Shown here: positions 8,649 to 17,794 of the stretch, piece by piece
How positions within the stretch are numbered: position 1 is the first letter of the stretch
Layout of the letters: every line of letters begins with the position of its first letter
Assembly: GCF_030811685.1 (NCBI RefSeq)
Contig: NZ_JAUSRF010000007.1
Coordinates: forward strand, 1-64,000
From: Neorhizobium huautlense
GTDB lineage: Bacteria; Pseudomonadota; Alphaproteobacteria; Rhizobiales; Rhizobiaceae
Direction: 5' to 3'
DNA length: 64,000 nucleotides
Translations under genes and position numbers: made by a program
The notes under the pieces: model-generated
Told to the model about the DNA's origin: nothing
The model's input: the letters and a program-made list of their open reading frames with translations, nothing else
Database searches by the model: none

Positions 8649-8939
8649 ATGACAAACACCAGCCCGTTTGAAATCGCCGATTATCTCGACACTCCCGAAG
8701 ACATGCTGGACTACCTCGAGCTAGCGATGGGGAATGAAAACCCAAACGTGTTTATCGCCGCCCTCGGGCATGTGGCCAAAGCACGGGGCATGTCGGAGGT
8801 GGCGGAGCTTTCCGGCCTTGGCCGCGAAAGTCTTTACAAGGCACTGAAATCCGGCTCGAAGCTGCGCTATGAGACCGTGCAAAAAGTGGTTCAGGCTCTC
8901 GGTTTCCGGCTCTCGCTGGAAAAGAGCGACGCCGCCTGA
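8649..8939 (+). CDS. Addiction-module antidote protein (HTH)
   Basis: This 96-residue protein begins MTNTSPFEIADYLDTPEDML, the typical start of this antidote family, and carries a helix-turn-helix in KARGMSEVAELSGLGRESLYKAL followed by a DNA-contact stretch (LRYETVQKVVQALGFRL). It neutralises the toxin encoded directly upstream and probably binds the palindrome at 8324-8339. Confidence 0.92.
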   Translation: MTNTSPFEIADYLDTPEDMLDYLELAMGNENPNVFIAALGHVAKARGMSEVAELSGLGRESLYKALKSGSKLRYETVQKVVQALGFRLSLEKSDAA

Positions 8940-8971
8940 CGGACGGCACCGCCGATTTCGCAAAGGCAGCC

Positions 8972-9946
8972 TCAGGCCGCCTTGTCACCCAGGTTCGCGC
9001 CACCGGCATCGGTCAGCAGAAACGCCTCGCCGCACGCCTTGGCCAGCGTGCGCACACGCAGGATATAGCTCTGGCGTTCAGTGACCGAGATCACGCCGCG
9101 GGCATCCAGGAGGTTGAAGACGTGGGATGCCTTGATGCACTGGTCGTATGCCGGGAAGACGCATTTGTGCAGCATCTGGTTAGAGTTTTCGACCGGCGCA
9201 CCGAAAGCCAGAAGCGCCAGGCATTCCTTTTCCGCATCGATGAAATGGCGATGCAGCATTTCGGTATTGGCGGCTTCAAAGTTGTGGCGGGAATATTCCT
9301 GCTCCGCCTGCAGGAAGACGTCGCCGTAAGAGATCTTCTCTTCGCCTTCGCGACCGTTGAAGTTCAGGTCGTAGACATTGTCGACGCCCTGAACATACAT
9401 GGCGAGGCGCTCCAGACCATAGGTCAGCTCACCGGCAACCGGCGAGCATTCGATGCCGCAGACCTGCTGGAAATAGGTGAACTGCGAGACTTCCATGCCA
9501 TCGCACCAGCATTCCCAGCCGAGGCCCCAGGCACCCAGCGTCGGGCTTTCCCAGTCGTCTTCCACGAAACGCACATCGTGCAGAAGCGGATCGAGACCGA
9601 TCGCCTTCAGCGAGCCGAGATAAAGCTCCTGCAGGTTGGACGGGTTCGGCTTCAGGATGACCTGATACTGGTAATAATGCTGCAACCGGTTGGGATTTTC
9701 ACCATAACGGCCATCCGACGGACGGCGCGACGGCTGCACATAAGCGGCCTTCCACGGTTTTGGACCAAGCGCGCGCAAAGTGGTGGCCGGGTGAAACGTG
9801 CCGGCGCCGACTTCCATGTCGTAGGGCTGCAGAACGGCGCAGCCCTTGTCGGCCCAATAGTTATGGAGCGTCAGGATGAGCGCCTGAAAGGAGCGCTTGG
9901 GGTCCATATGGGGGGCCATGTGTTCGGGCAGATCGGTCATGGGCAT
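8972..9946 (-). CDS. glyQ: Glycine-tRNA ligase, alpha subunit
   Basis: About 324 residues carrying the catalytic core of class II glycyl-tRNA synthetase: [56 protein letters not shown] and [13 protein letters not shown] are all hallmark GlyQ sequences. It forms the alpha2-beta2 enzyme with GlyS (1402-3555). The start is uncertain: ATGs at 9946 and 9940 precede a variable leader, and an in-frame upstream start at 10003 gives a non-conserved extension. A toxin-antitoxin pair lies immediately downstream, convergent. Confidence 0.95.
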   Translation of the reverse strand: MPMTDLPEHMAPHMDPKRSFQALILTLHNYWADKGCAVLQPYDMEVGAGTFHPATTLRALGPKPWKAAYVQPSRRPSDGRYGENPNRLQHYYQYQVILKPNPSNLQELYLGSLKAIGLDPLLHDVRFVEDDWESPTLGAWGLGWECWCDGMEVSQFTYFQQVCGIECSPVAGELTYGLERLAMYVQGVDNVYDLNFNGREGEEKISYGDVFLQAEQEYSRHNFEAANTEMLHRHFIDAEKECLALLAFGAPVENSNQMLHKCVFPAYDQCIKASHVFNLLDARGVISVTERQSYILRVRTLAKACGEAFLLTDAGGANLGDKAA

Positions 9947-10022
9947 ATCGGCATCGTTTGATTGAGGATGCGGACGAGTGCCACGCAAGGCGGCGAGGGT
10001 CAAGGTTTTATAAGGAGGGCCG

Positions 10023-10427
10023 TCAAAGGAAGGGGTTCTGGATCGTCAGGGTGGTATCAATGGTGAGGCCGTGGTGAAGGTCTTCGGAATAATAAATGCT
10101 GCAATCCGCCTTGAGCGCGGCTGCGATCATGACCGCATCATAAAATGCCAGATTGTAATGCTGAACCAGCCTCAGAGCCGTCTTGGTCATGTCCGGCTCA
10201 ACGGCAATGACACTTTCGGCGGTTTCCGCCATGTCCGAGACAATCTGAGTTATCCGGCCCCATGACAAACCAAGTTTTCGCCGTCCGACATTTGCAAATT
10301 CATTGAGGGCCTGAGTGCTGATGACGAATGGTTCGCTCATCAGCTTTTGAGCCACGATGGCCTTGGCGCCGCCTGTCGTGGAATAAACCAGAACATTGGC
10401 ATCAAGGAAATTCGCAACCGCCGGCAT
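10023..10427 (-). CDS. vapC: PIN-domain ribonuclease toxin (VapC-like)
   Basis: This 134-residue PIN protein has the acidic residues of the metal site: Asp in [10 protein letters not shown] at the N-terminus, Glu in [11 protein letters not shown], and Asp residues in [12 protein letters not shown] and YYSEDLHHG. VapC toxins cleave tRNA or rRNA. Its start overlaps the stop of the upstream AbrB-type antitoxin gene by one base, the usual vapBC arrangement. Confidence 0.92.
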   Translation of the reverse strand: MPAVANFLDANVLVYSTTGGAKAIVAQKLMSEPFVISTQALNEFANVGRRKLGLSWGRITQIVSDMAETAESVIAVEPDMTKTALRLVQHYNLAFYDAVMIAAALKADCSIYYSEDLHHGLTIDTTLTIQNPFL

Positions 10428-10657
10428 CAGCGGGCATTGGCCTCTTCGCGATCAAACTTCCAGTCGGGGGGCAGTTCGAGCTGCAACGCCTTGATGCGTT
10501 CAAGCGCCTGCTTTTTCGCGTTTTTTCGTACAGCATCCTGCGAAGTTTCATTGGCAACGGTCACAGTTACCTCATCGCCCTCCTTCAAATCGAGCGATCT
10601 GGCAACGTCATCAGGGATTTGAACGGCAAGCGCATCATTCCATCGGGTTACGCGCAT
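10427..10657 (-). CDS. vapB: AbrB/MazE-type antitoxin (VapB-like)
   Basis: This 76-residue protein begins with the AbrB-fold swapped-hairpin DNA-binding domain (MRVTRWNDALAVQIPDDVAR, then LKEGDEVTVTV), followed by a basic helical tail that would bind the PIN toxin. It is directly upstream of and overlapping vapC. Autoregulation of the pair through this domain is expected from the family. Confidence 0.9.
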   Translation of the reverse strand: MRVTRWNDALAVQIPDDVARSLDLKEGDEVTVTVANETSQDAVRKNAKKQALERIKALQLELPPDWKFDREEANAR

Positions 10658-10750
10658 GGGACATCTCCGGACAAGGTGTTCTCATTTATACCATTGGCGA
10701 TGGCATGGCGAAAGAAGCGAAGCTCCAAGCCAAATACGGCTGAACTAACC

Positions 10751-10945
10751 CTATTCCTCTTCCTCGCGCTTCACCCGGTATTCCCCCGTCACCGGGTCCT
10801 TTTCCAAGGTGCCCATGGCGCCGGTCTGGCGTTCGCGTTCGGCCTTCTTCGAGCGTGCGGTCAGCTTTTCCGCGTCGCCGACGAATTTTTTGTAGATCAT
10901 CCAGCCGCCCACCACGAGGATAGCCAGGAATATGATTTGCGCCAT
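10751..10945 (-). CDS. Small single-pass membrane protein
   Basis: 64 residues: one membrane helix (residues 2-19, AQIIFLAILVVGGWMIYK) followed by a charged cytoplasmic tail containing LEKDPVTGEYRVKREEEE. It follows the SppA-like peptidase gene by 27 bases on the same strand, so co-transcription is likely. I do not know a function; the tail looks like that of small conserved Rhizobiales membrane proteins. Confidence 0.75.
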   Translation of the reverse strand: MAQIIFLAILVVGGWMIYKKFVGDAEKLTARSKKAERERQTGAMGTLEKDPVTGEYRVKREEEE

Positions 10946-10972
10946 TGTCCCCTCAGACGTTCTTGATTGTTG

Positions 10973-11836
10973 TCAGAGCCCGTAACGGCTCCACATCGCC
11001 TTGTCTTCCAGCGTTGCCGCCAGTCCCGATGCCGCACCCGCCGCAAGTTCGGTCGCGCCGGCATGCGAAACGACACCCGGCACACGACGGCCAAAAAGGT
11101 TGCGCCCGCCGCCGATCAGTTCCAGCTTGGCATCCGGGCCGTAGCGGCGTTTCAGCGTTTCGCGCATCTCGCCTGCGCCGTCAACAAGGCCGAGCTCGAC
11201 GCCGCGAAGGCCGGTCCAGAACAGGCCGGAAAAGATCGTGTCTTCATCGGCCAGCCGTTCGCCACGGCGCATCTTCACCATGTCGATAAAGACCTTGTGG
11301 ATCTCCAGCTGCAGGCTTTTCAGGTATTCGATATCGCCTTCCTTTTCCGGCTGGAAGGGATCGAGGATGACCTTGTTTTCACCGGCCGTGTAGACACGGC
11401 GTTCGACGCCGATCTTCTTCAGCATTTCCGGAAAACCGAAACCACCGGACACGACGCCGATCGAACCGACGATCGAGGTCGGGTCGACGAAGATTTCGTC
11501 ACCGGCAAGCGCGATCATGTAACCGCCGGATGCCGCGACATCCTCGACGAACATCAGCACGCGCTTGTCCTTTTCTCCGGCAAGCGAGCGGATGCGCTGG
11601 AAGATCAGCCGCGACTGCACCGGCGAGCCGCCGGGCGAATTGATGGAGATGGCGACGACCGGCGCATCCTTTTTGGCAAACGCCTTTTCCAGCAGCGGTG
11701 CAACGGTTGCGATATTGAGCGCCGGCCGGAACTGGCTGCCGCCTGCCATGATCGTGCCGTGCAGTCGCACGACGGGGATCGAAACGCCCTTCTTGCGCAG
11801 GCGTTTCGGCAGCAGGCGTGTCAGAAATCCGGCCAT
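10973..11836 (-). CDS. sppA: S49-family serine peptidase (SppA/SohB-like)
   Basis: This 287-residue peptidase has the S49 motifs: INSPGGSPVQSR (residues 65-75), the nucleophile Ser103 in DVAASGGYMIA, and GSIGVVSGGFGF with the likely general-base Lys155 in AGENK. S49 enzymes degrade signal peptides and other membrane-embedded peptides. This is the short form, with one catalytic domain and no obvious N-terminal membrane helix. A small membrane protein gene follows. Confidence 0.92.
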   Translation of the reverse strand: MAGFLTRLLPKRLRKKGVSIPVVRLHGTIMAGGSQFRPALNIATVAPLLEKAFAKKDAPVVAISINSPGGSPVQSRLIFQRIRSLAGEKDKRVLMFVEDVAASGGYMIALAGDEIFVDPTSIVGSIGVVSGGFGFPEMLKKIGVERRVYTAGENKVILDPFQPEKEGDIEYLKSLQLEIHKVFIDMVKMRRGERLADEDTIFSGLFWTGLRGVELGLVDGAGEMRETLKRRYGPDAKLELIGGGRNLFGRRVPGVVSHAGATELAAGAASGLAATLEDKAMWSRYGL

Positions 11837-11931
11837 GTGTCATCCTTCCAAATCGAACAGCTGTTCATGTAGGGATTTGAACGGCCAGCGCAATCTCTGC
11901 GTTCCATAAGCGTGTCAAATTACCGTCACGC

Positions 11932-12744
11932 TTACCCGACACGGGCCTGACGGCCGGTGCGACGCGCATAAGCACTGCGGCCATTGTTGAGATTATCGGC
12001 GCGTTCGAGGAAGGCATGACCATCCTCGCCATGCAGGAAAAGCGGGGCTCGAAAAATGAGACGCGCTTTCGAGCCCTTGATGGCGGTGAGGAGAATGCGG
12101 GTGGCATCTGCATCCGGGCGCGGATGAATGAGCGTCATCTCGATACCGCCAAACCGCTTGCCGCAGGCGGCGATGATGTCGGAAACAGATTCCGGCCGCG
12201 CGATCAGCGACAATTGCCCGCCGGCCACCGTGATGGCGCCTGCCGTGCGCAGCCACGCCTCGAACAGGCCGTCGGTCATCGCATGCGCTTCCGCCTTCAA
12301 CCTGTCAGGCGTGGTGCGGTCATCGGCATTGTTGAAGGGCGGGTTCATGATGACGTGGTCAAAACTGTGATCGGCAAGACCAGCGGCAACGCGCGCCCGG
12401 CCGGTCAGGGTCACGTCGGCTTCGATCACCGATACCCGATCCGCCAGATGCGCATTTTCGGCAAGCGCCACGCTGCGGCGCGCATAATCGGCCATCAACG
12501 ATGACCGTTCCACCAGCGTCACCTGCGCACCGGCCAGACGCGAGGCGACCGCCATGCCGGCAGCACCTGCACCGGCGCCGATATCGGCAACCGTGATCGG
12601 CCCCTCCTGCGCCACCAACGAGGCCAGCAGCATGGCATCGGAACCTGAGCGGTGCCCCTCGCCTTTCGGCTGCAACACATGGAAGGCGCCGCGATGGAAG
12701 GCGTCGAGCGTTTCGGTCTTGGGCGCAGGTCTTTCGCTGCTCAC
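11932..12744 (-). CDS. tRNA1(Val) A37 N6-methyltransferase-like (TrmN6/YfiC family)
   Basis: This 270-residue SAM-dependent methyltransferase has the SAM-binding motif VADIGAGAGAAGMAVASRL (residues about 54-72) and the catalytic NPPF motif (HVIMNPPFNNADD), which marks methylation of an exocyclic amino group of adenine. It resembles TrmN6, which modifies A37 of a valine tRNA in E. coli; the exact substrate here is inferred. The gene overlaps the upstream DUF2007 gene by 4 bases. Confidence 0.85.
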   Translation of the reverse strand: MSSERPAPKTETLDAFHRGAFHVLQPKGEGHRSGSDAMLLASLVAQEGPITVADIGAGAGAAGMAVASRLAGAQVTLVERSSLMADYARRSVALAENAHLADRVSVIEADVTLTGRARVAAGLADHSFDHVIMNPPFNNADDRTTPDRLKAEAHAMTDGLFEAWLRTAGAITVAGGQLSLIARPESVSDIIAACGKRFGGIEMTLIHPRPDADATRILLTAIKGSKARLIFRAPLFLHGEDGHAFLERADNLNNGRSAYARRTGRQARVG

Positions 12745-12971
12745 TTCTTCTCGTCCCGCAATTCATGCTCCAGCCCGGCATCGACCAGAAGCTTGCGCGC
12801 TTCATCGGCGAGATCCTCCGCCACCAGCAGGCGTTTGGGCAGCAAACCGAGCGAACCTTCCAATATGCTCATGGACTGATCGGCGATCATGCAGGGAATT
12901 TCGGCGTCGCGCATCAGGCTCTCGGCGAAGGAGAGCAGCACGACATCGTTGGTGCGGATCAGTTCTATCAT
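12741..12971 (-). CDS. DUF2007 domain protein
   Basis: This 76-residue protein starts MIELIRTNDVVLLSFAESLM and contains the DUF2007 signal-transducing-type fold (DAEIPCMIADQ, LLPKRLLVAEDLADEAR). An ATG at 12971 with AGGGA upstream is preferred over a GTG one codon earlier. It overlaps the downstream methyltransferase gene by 4 bases, a recurring pair in Rhizobiales, and it is divergent from the polyprenyl synthase gene. Confidence 0.88.
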   Translation of the reverse strand: MIELIRTNDVVLLSFAESLMRDAEIPCMIADQSMSILEGSLGLLPKRLLVAEDLADEARKLLVDAGLEHELRDEKK

Positions 12972-13073
12972 CACAATTCCCTCAAAATCACCGGTACGGA
13001 GCCTTTTGCCCCTTGCCGGTTCACCCTGCCCTTTCTATGGTCCCCCGCAAAATTTGAACAGGAGTACGCATTC

Positions 13074-14090
13074 TTGGGCGTCGTCATTCCGCTCGAAGAG
13101 AGCAAGAACAAACAGGCTTCGGTCAAGCCCCTCGTCGATCTGACCAAGGGCGACATGGAGCGTGTCAACCAGCTGATCCTGTCGAAGGCCGGCTCCGACG
13201 TACAGATGATCCCGGAGGTTGCCAACCACCTGATTTCATCCGGCGGCAAGCGCCTGCGGCCAATGCTCACCCTCGCCTCCGCCGCCATGTTCGGTTACGA
13301 GGGCGAAGGCCATGTGAAGCTTGCCACCTCGGTCGAGTTCATGCATACGGCCACGCTGCTGCATGACGACGTGGTCGACGAAAGCGACCTGCGCCGTGGC
13401 AAATCCACCGCCCGCACCATCTGGGGCAATCAGGCGAGCGTCCTTGTCGGCGATTTCCTGCTCGGCCAGGCCTTCAAGATGATGGTCGAAGTCGGCTCCA
13501 TGGAAGCGCTCGATGTGCTCGCCACCGCCGCATCGGTGATCGCGGAAGGCGAAGTGCTGCAGCTTTCCGTCGCCAAGAACATGGAAACCACCGAGGACGA
13601 CTATCTGTCCGTCATCCGCGCCAAGACGGCGGCGCTGTTTGCGGCGGCCGCAGAAGTGGGCCCGATCATCGCTGCCACCGACAAGGCCAGCCGCAGCGCG
13701 CTGCGTTCCTACGGCATGAACCTCGGCCTCGCCTTCCAGCTGGTCGATGATGCGCTGGATTACGGCGGCAAGGCTGCAGAACTCGGCAAGAATGTCGGCG
13801 ACGATTTCCGCGAAGGCAAGATCACCCTTCCGGTCATCCTTTCCTACCGTCGCGGCACGACCGAGGAACGCGCATTCTGGCGTCAGGCGATCGAAAACGG
13901 CGAAAGCACCGAGGAAAACCTCGAAAAGGCGCTGGCCCTGATCACCAAATATAACGGTCTCAAGGACACGATTGCGCGAGCAAAGCACTATGGCACGATT
14001 GCCAGCGACGCACTCGCCCCGCTACCTGATTCCGCTTACAAATCAGCGCTTCTCGAGGTCATCGACTTCTGCATCGACCGGGTGAACTGA
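13074..14090 (+). CDS. ispB: Long-chain polyprenyl diphosphate synthase
   Basis: This 338-residue all-trans prenyltransferase makes the side chain of ubiquinone. It has the first aspartate-rich motif LLHDDVVDESDLRRG and the second LVDDALDYGG, plus GGKRLRPMLTL. Start choice: the conserved N-terminus begins GVVIPLEESK, and a TTG at 13074 stands 9 bases after AGGAG. There is no suitable ATG, so a TTG start is likely. Chain length cannot be read directly; Agrobacterium makes ubiquinone-10, which favours decaprenyl. It is divergent from the DUF2007 gene. Confidence 0.93.
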   Translation: MGVVIPLEESKNKQASVKPLVDLTKGDMERVNQLILSKAGSDVQMIPEVANHLISSGGKRLRPMLTLASAAMFGYEGEGHVKLATSVEFMHTATLLHDDVVDESDLRRGKSTARTIWGNQASVLVGDFLLGQAFKMMVEVGSMEALDVLATAASVIAEGEVLQLSVAKNMETTEDDYLSVIRAKTAALFAAAAEVGPIIAATDKASRSALRSYGMNLGLAFQLVDDALDYGGKAAELGKNVGDDFREGKITLPVILSYRRGTTEERAFWRQAIENGESTEENLEKALALITKYNGLKDTIARAKHYGTIASDALAPLPDSAYKSALLEVIDFCIDRVN

Positions 14091-14236
14091 CCCCTGTCGA
14101 CACATTGGGCGGAAAGAGCGGGTTCCGCGATATTCTTGCGGACCTGCTTCAAAAAAGCCATTCTATCGTGAATCATCGGTACATGTACCTTCGGCGGCCA
14201 TTCTGTCGCCCTGCGCTTTTCATGAGAGGCACTTTT

Positions 14237-16330
14237 ATGCGGCAGCAATTCGCCCTTCGTCTGCTTTCCGGCGCGGCCTTTGCCGCCGCCATCATGCTGG
14301 GTGGCCAGGCGCTTGCCGCTGCCAGTACTGAAAAGCCGGCGACCGAAGAGGCCCAGACTTTTGATGCGGGCAAGGTCAACACCTTTTCCGGCGCGTTCCT
14401 CGCCGCACGCACCGCCGATGTGGACCACGATTATCCGAACGCCATCACCCTTTACCGCAAGGCACTGGAGCTGGAACCGGCCAATACGGAAATCCGCGAA
14501 CGGCTGATGCTGGCCATGCTGATGAGCGGCGATTTCGACGGCGCGCTGCCGATCGCACAGGATCTGAAGGCAGACGAGGCGGTGGAGCGCATCACCGTCA
14601 TCGTTCGCGGGCTGGACGATATCCGCAACAAGAAATTCGCTGAAGCCGAAAAGCTGCTGACCTACAAGGGCACCAACGACCTCGACCGCATTACCCACAC
14701 ACTGCTGGCCGCATGGGCCCGTGTTGGCGCCGGCAAGGGCAAGGAAGCGCAGGCGCTGGTGCGCGGCATCAAGGGCCCGGTCTGGTTCAAGGTCTTCACC
14801 GATTACCATCTCGGCGCCATGGCGCTGGTGTCCGGCGATATCAACGCGGCGCGTTCCAGCCTGACGGCGGCGATCACCAATGACGATGGCGTCGCCACCA
14901 CACCCGACACGTTTATGCGCGCGATCATGGCTTTGGCTCGCCTTGAAGCAAGCCAGGGCAACAAACAGAAGGCGCTCGACACGATTGCCGTCGGCGACCG
15001 GCTGATCAGCAATTACGCGCCCCTGAAGGCGCTGCGCCAGAGCATCGAGGCCGGTGACAAACCCGACCAGCAGGTGACGACGGCCACCGAAGGGGCTGCC
15101 GCCGTGCTGTTTTCCGTCGGCGGTGCGCTGAACCGCCAAGGCGCGGAAGAAATGGTGTCGCTCTACCTGCACATGTCGCATGCGCTGGATCCGAAAAGCG
15201 CCGACACGCTGATCATGCTCGGCGGCATTGCCGAAAAGCTGGAACAGCCTAAACAGGCGATCGCGCTTTATGAAAAGGTGCCGGCCGATTCGCCGATGCG
15301 CCGCATTTCCGAGCTGCAGTTGGGCCTGACGCTTGCCCAGACCGGCGAAGTGGACAAGGCGCGCGAGCACCTGAAGAACCTCATCGCTTCCGATCCGGCC
15401 GACTTGCGCAGTTACCTTGCCTATGGCGCGGTTCTTTCCGACGCCAAGGACTACAAGGCGATGGCGGAGAATTACGACAAGGCTGCGCAGGTGGTGGGCC
15501 CGATTGCCCGCCCCGCCGACTGGACGATCTTTTTCCAGCAGGGCATCGCCTATGAGCGCCTGAAACAGTGGGACAAGGCGGAGCCTGCCTTCCGCAAGTC
15601 GCTGGAACTGAACCCCAACCAGCCGCAGGTTCTGAACTATCTCGGTTATTCCTTCGTCGACATGAACCGCAATCTCGACGAGGGCATGGAGATGATCAGG
15701 AAGGCCGTGGAGGCACGGCCGGATGATGGTTACATCGTCGATTCTCTCGGCTGGGCGCATTATCGCCTCGGCCAGTTCGACGAAGCCGTAACCGAGCTGG
15801 AGCGCGCCGCGCAGCTGCGTGCCGGCGACGCCGCCATCATCGACCATCTGGGCGATGCCTATTGGCGCGTGGACCGCAAGCTGGAAGCCAATTACCAGTG
15901 GAAGCGCGCGCTGACGCTGGAGCCCGAAGAAGCGGAAATTCCAAAAATCAAGGCGAAGATCGAAAACGGCCTGCCGGAACTCGACGCGGCACAGCTTGCG
16001 GCGATGAAGGCGAATGCAAAAGCCGCCTCGGCCACGCCTGAACCGGCGACACCTGCCACCACGCCTCCGGCCGAGACGGCTCTCGTCACGCCGCCGGCAG
16101 ACGGTGGAGCCAGGCCGACCAATTACACGGTTAACCCCGGCGACACGCTGTGGAAGATCGCGCATGAGGCGCTTGGCGACGGCGACCTGTTCATCGAGCT
16201 GATCAAGGCAAACCCGCGCCTTCGCCGCAACCCGAACCGGATCTTTCCGGGTCAGGTTCTCGACCTGCCGGGTGTGGCGGCCCCCGTCACCCCTTCTTCG
16301 GACCCGTCCTCGGCTCCTGCCGGCAACTGA
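14237..16330 (+). CDS. TPR-repeat protein with C-terminal LysM domain
   Basis: This 697-residue exported protein has a signal peptide (MRQQFALRLLSGAAFAAAIM, cleavage near residue 28). An array of tetratricopeptide repeats follows, for example AEPAFRKSLELNPNQPQVLN and EGMEMIRKAVEARPDDGYIV. After a Pro/Ala-rich linker comes a terminal LysM domain (YTVNPGDTLWKIAHEALGDG). LysM suggests peptidoglycan binding, so this is probably a periplasmic scaffold. The start at 14237 has GAGAGG upstream. It ends 3 bases before ispE. Confidence 0.85.
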   Translation: MRQQFALRLLSGAAFAAAIMLGGQALAAASTEKPATEEAQTFDAGKVNTFSGAFLAARTADVDHDYPNAITLYRKALELEPANTEIRERLMLAMLMSGDFDGALPIAQDLKADEAVERITVIVRGLDDIRNKKFAEAEKLLTYKGTNDLDRITHTLLAAWARVGAGKGKEAQALVRGIKGPVWFKVFTDYHLGAMALVSGDINAARSSLTAAITNDDGVATTPDTFMRAIMALARLEASQGNKQKALDTIAVGDRLISNYAPLKALRQSIEAGDKPDQQVTTATEGAAAVLFSVGGALNRQGAEEMVSLYLHMSHALDPKSADTLIMLGGIAEKLEQPKQAIALYEKVPADSPMRRISELQLGLTLAQTGEVDKAREHLKNLIASDPADLRSYLAYGAVLSDAKDYKAMAENYDKAAQVVGPIARPADWTIFFQQGIAYERLKQWDKAEPAFRKSLELNPNQPQVLNYLGYSFVDMNRNLDEGMEMIRKAVEARPDDGYIVDSLGWAHYRLGQFDEAVTELERAAQLRAGDAAIIDHLGDAYWRVDRKLEANYQWKRALTLEPEEAEIPKIKAKIENGLPELDAAQLAAMKANAKAASATPEPATPATTPPAETALVTPPADGGARPTNYTVNPGDTLWKIAHEALGDGDLFIELIKANPRLRRNPNRIFPGQVLDLPGVAAPVTPSSDPSSAPAGN

Positions 16331-16333
16331 CGC

Positions 16334-17215
16334 ATGACCGAAATGCCTGTCGTGACGGAAGTGGCGCGAGCCAAGATCAATCTCGCGCTGCATGTCACCG
16401 GCCGACGTGACGACGGTTATCACCTGCTCGACAGTCTTGTGACATTCTGCGAGAGCGGCGACCGACTGGATATAACCGCTTCCGATGAAGACAGGTTTTC
16501 CGTTTCGGGGCCCTTTGCCGATGTTTTGGGGGCGCCGGCCGACAATCTGGTACTGAAGGCGCGTGACGGGTTGCGTCAACGCCTCGCCGCTGCCGGTATT
16601 ATCACCGGCCCGGTTGCCATTCATCTCGAAAAAAACCTGCCCGTCGCCTCCGGCATCGGTGGCGGCTCAGCCGATGCGGCCGCCGCCCTGCACGGCCTGT
16701 TACGCGCGTGGAAGACCGATCTGGAACCGCGGACAAGCAATGCGCTTCTGCTGTCTCTGGGGGCCGACGTGCCCATGTGTTTTGCCGGAACACCGCTTGC
16801 CGCGCGTGGTATCGGCGAGAACATCACCCCCCTGCCGCAGATGCCGGCCATGGCGCTGGTTCTGGCCAACCCGCTGATTGGTGTTTCGACACCCGCCATC
16901 TTCAAGGCGCTGGAGCGACGCGACAACCCGCCCGTGGGCGCGCTGCCCGCTTCCGCCGACCTCGCGGACTGGATCGACTGCCTCAAAAACCTGCGCAATG
17001 ATATGGAGCCTGCCGCGACACGGCTGGTGCCGGAGATCGCCGCTGCACGCGCCATGCTGGATGCCGAGGGCGCGCTGCTATCGCGCATGTCCGGCTCCGG
17101 CGCCACCTGCTTTGGCATTTTCGGCAGTTTTGAAAAGGCGAAAGCCGCGGCAGAGGCACTTCGCCGCCAACGGCCGGACTGGTATTTCTGCGCCACCAAT
17201 ACCATGTCTGCCTGA
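16334..17215 (+). CDS. ispE: 4-diphosphocytidyl-2-C-methyl-D-erythritol kinase
   Basis: This 293-residue GHMP kinase of the MEP isoprenoid pathway phosphorylates CDP-methylerythritol. It has an N-terminal ARAKINLALHVTGRRDDGYH, the ATP-binding glycine-rich loop PVASGIGGGSADAAAAL (about residues 104-120) and the C-terminal MSGSGATCFGIF. It follows the TPR/LysM gene by 3 bases and precedes moaB by about 20 bases on the same strand. With the polyprenyl synthase nearby, two isoprenoid steps are clustered. Confidence 0.96.
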   Translation: MTEMPVVTEVARAKINLALHVTGRRDDGYHLLDSLVTFCESGDRLDITASDEDRFSVSGPFADVLGAPADNLVLKARDGLRQRLAAAGIITGPVAIHLEKNLPVASGIGGGSADAAAALHGLLRAWKTDLEPRTSNALLLSLGADVPMCFAGTPLAARGIGENITPLPQMPAMALVLANPLIGVSTPAIFKALERRDNPPVGALPASADLADWIDCLKNLRNDMEPAATRLVPEIAAARAMLDAEGALLSRMSGSGATCFGIFGSFEKAKAAAEALRRQRPDWYFCATNTMSA

Positions 17216-17236
17216 AAACAGCCGGGAGAGAACCCC

Positions 17237-17791
17237 ATGAACAGGATCGACGAAAGCCGCCCCTTCATTCCCGTCGGCATTGCCGTGCTGACCGTCTCCG
17301 ACACGCGCACACTGGCGGACGACCGCTCCGGCGACACGCTGGTAACCCGCATCACCGAGGCCGGCCATGCCCTCAAGGACCGCGCCATCGTGCCCGATGA
17401 CAGGGAAAAGATCGCCGCACAGGTGAAGGCGTGGACTGAGGATGATGCGATCGACGTGGTCATCACCACCGGCGGTACCGGCTTTACCGGCCGCGACGTC
17501 ACACCTGAGGCCATCGAGCCGCTGTTCGAAAAGCGCATGGACGGCTTTTCACACGCCTTTCACCGGATTTCCTACGACAAGATCGGCACCTCGACCATCC
17601 AGTCGCGCGCCACGGGCGGCGTTGCCAATGCCACCTATATCTTTGTTCTGCCCGGTTCTCCCGGTGCCTGCAAGGATGCCTGGGACGGCATCCTGAAACC
17701 GCAGCTGGACTATCGCCACATGCCCTGCAATTTCATCGAGATCCTGCCAAGGCTGGACGAACATCTGAAACGTGGTGGCGGCAAGGCCTGA
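17237..17791 (+). CDS. moaB: Molybdenum cofactor biosynthesis protein B
   Basis: This 184-residue MoaB/MogA-fold protein has the molybdopterin-binding motif VVITTGGTGFTGRDVTPEAI and the conserved LPGSPGACKDAW. The family adenylates molybdopterin or assists cofactor assembly. It is the last plus-strand gene of the ispE run and converges with the glycosyltransferase-like gene, with 3 bases between the stops. Confidence 0.94.
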   Translation: MNRIDESRPFIPVGIAVLTVSDTRTLADDRSGDTLVTRITEAGHALKDRAIVPDDREKIAAQVKAWTEDDAIDVVITTGGTGFTGRDVTPEAIEPLFEKRMDGFSHAFHRISYDKIGTSTIQSRATGGVANATYIFVLPGSPGACKDAWDGILKPQLDYRHMPCNFIEILPRLDEHLKRGGGKA

Positions 17792-17794
17792 TGG

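Noticed and set aside
11499..11843. Alternative frame within the SppA-like gene
   Set aside because: The S49 motifs SPGGSPV and AASGGYM occur only in the 10973-11836 frame.
14036..16624. Minus-strand open frame of 862 codons opposite the TPR/LysM gene
   Set aside because: It runs across ends of several plus-strand genes, and no protein family pattern is seen. The TPR and LysM repeats fix the plus-strand reading.
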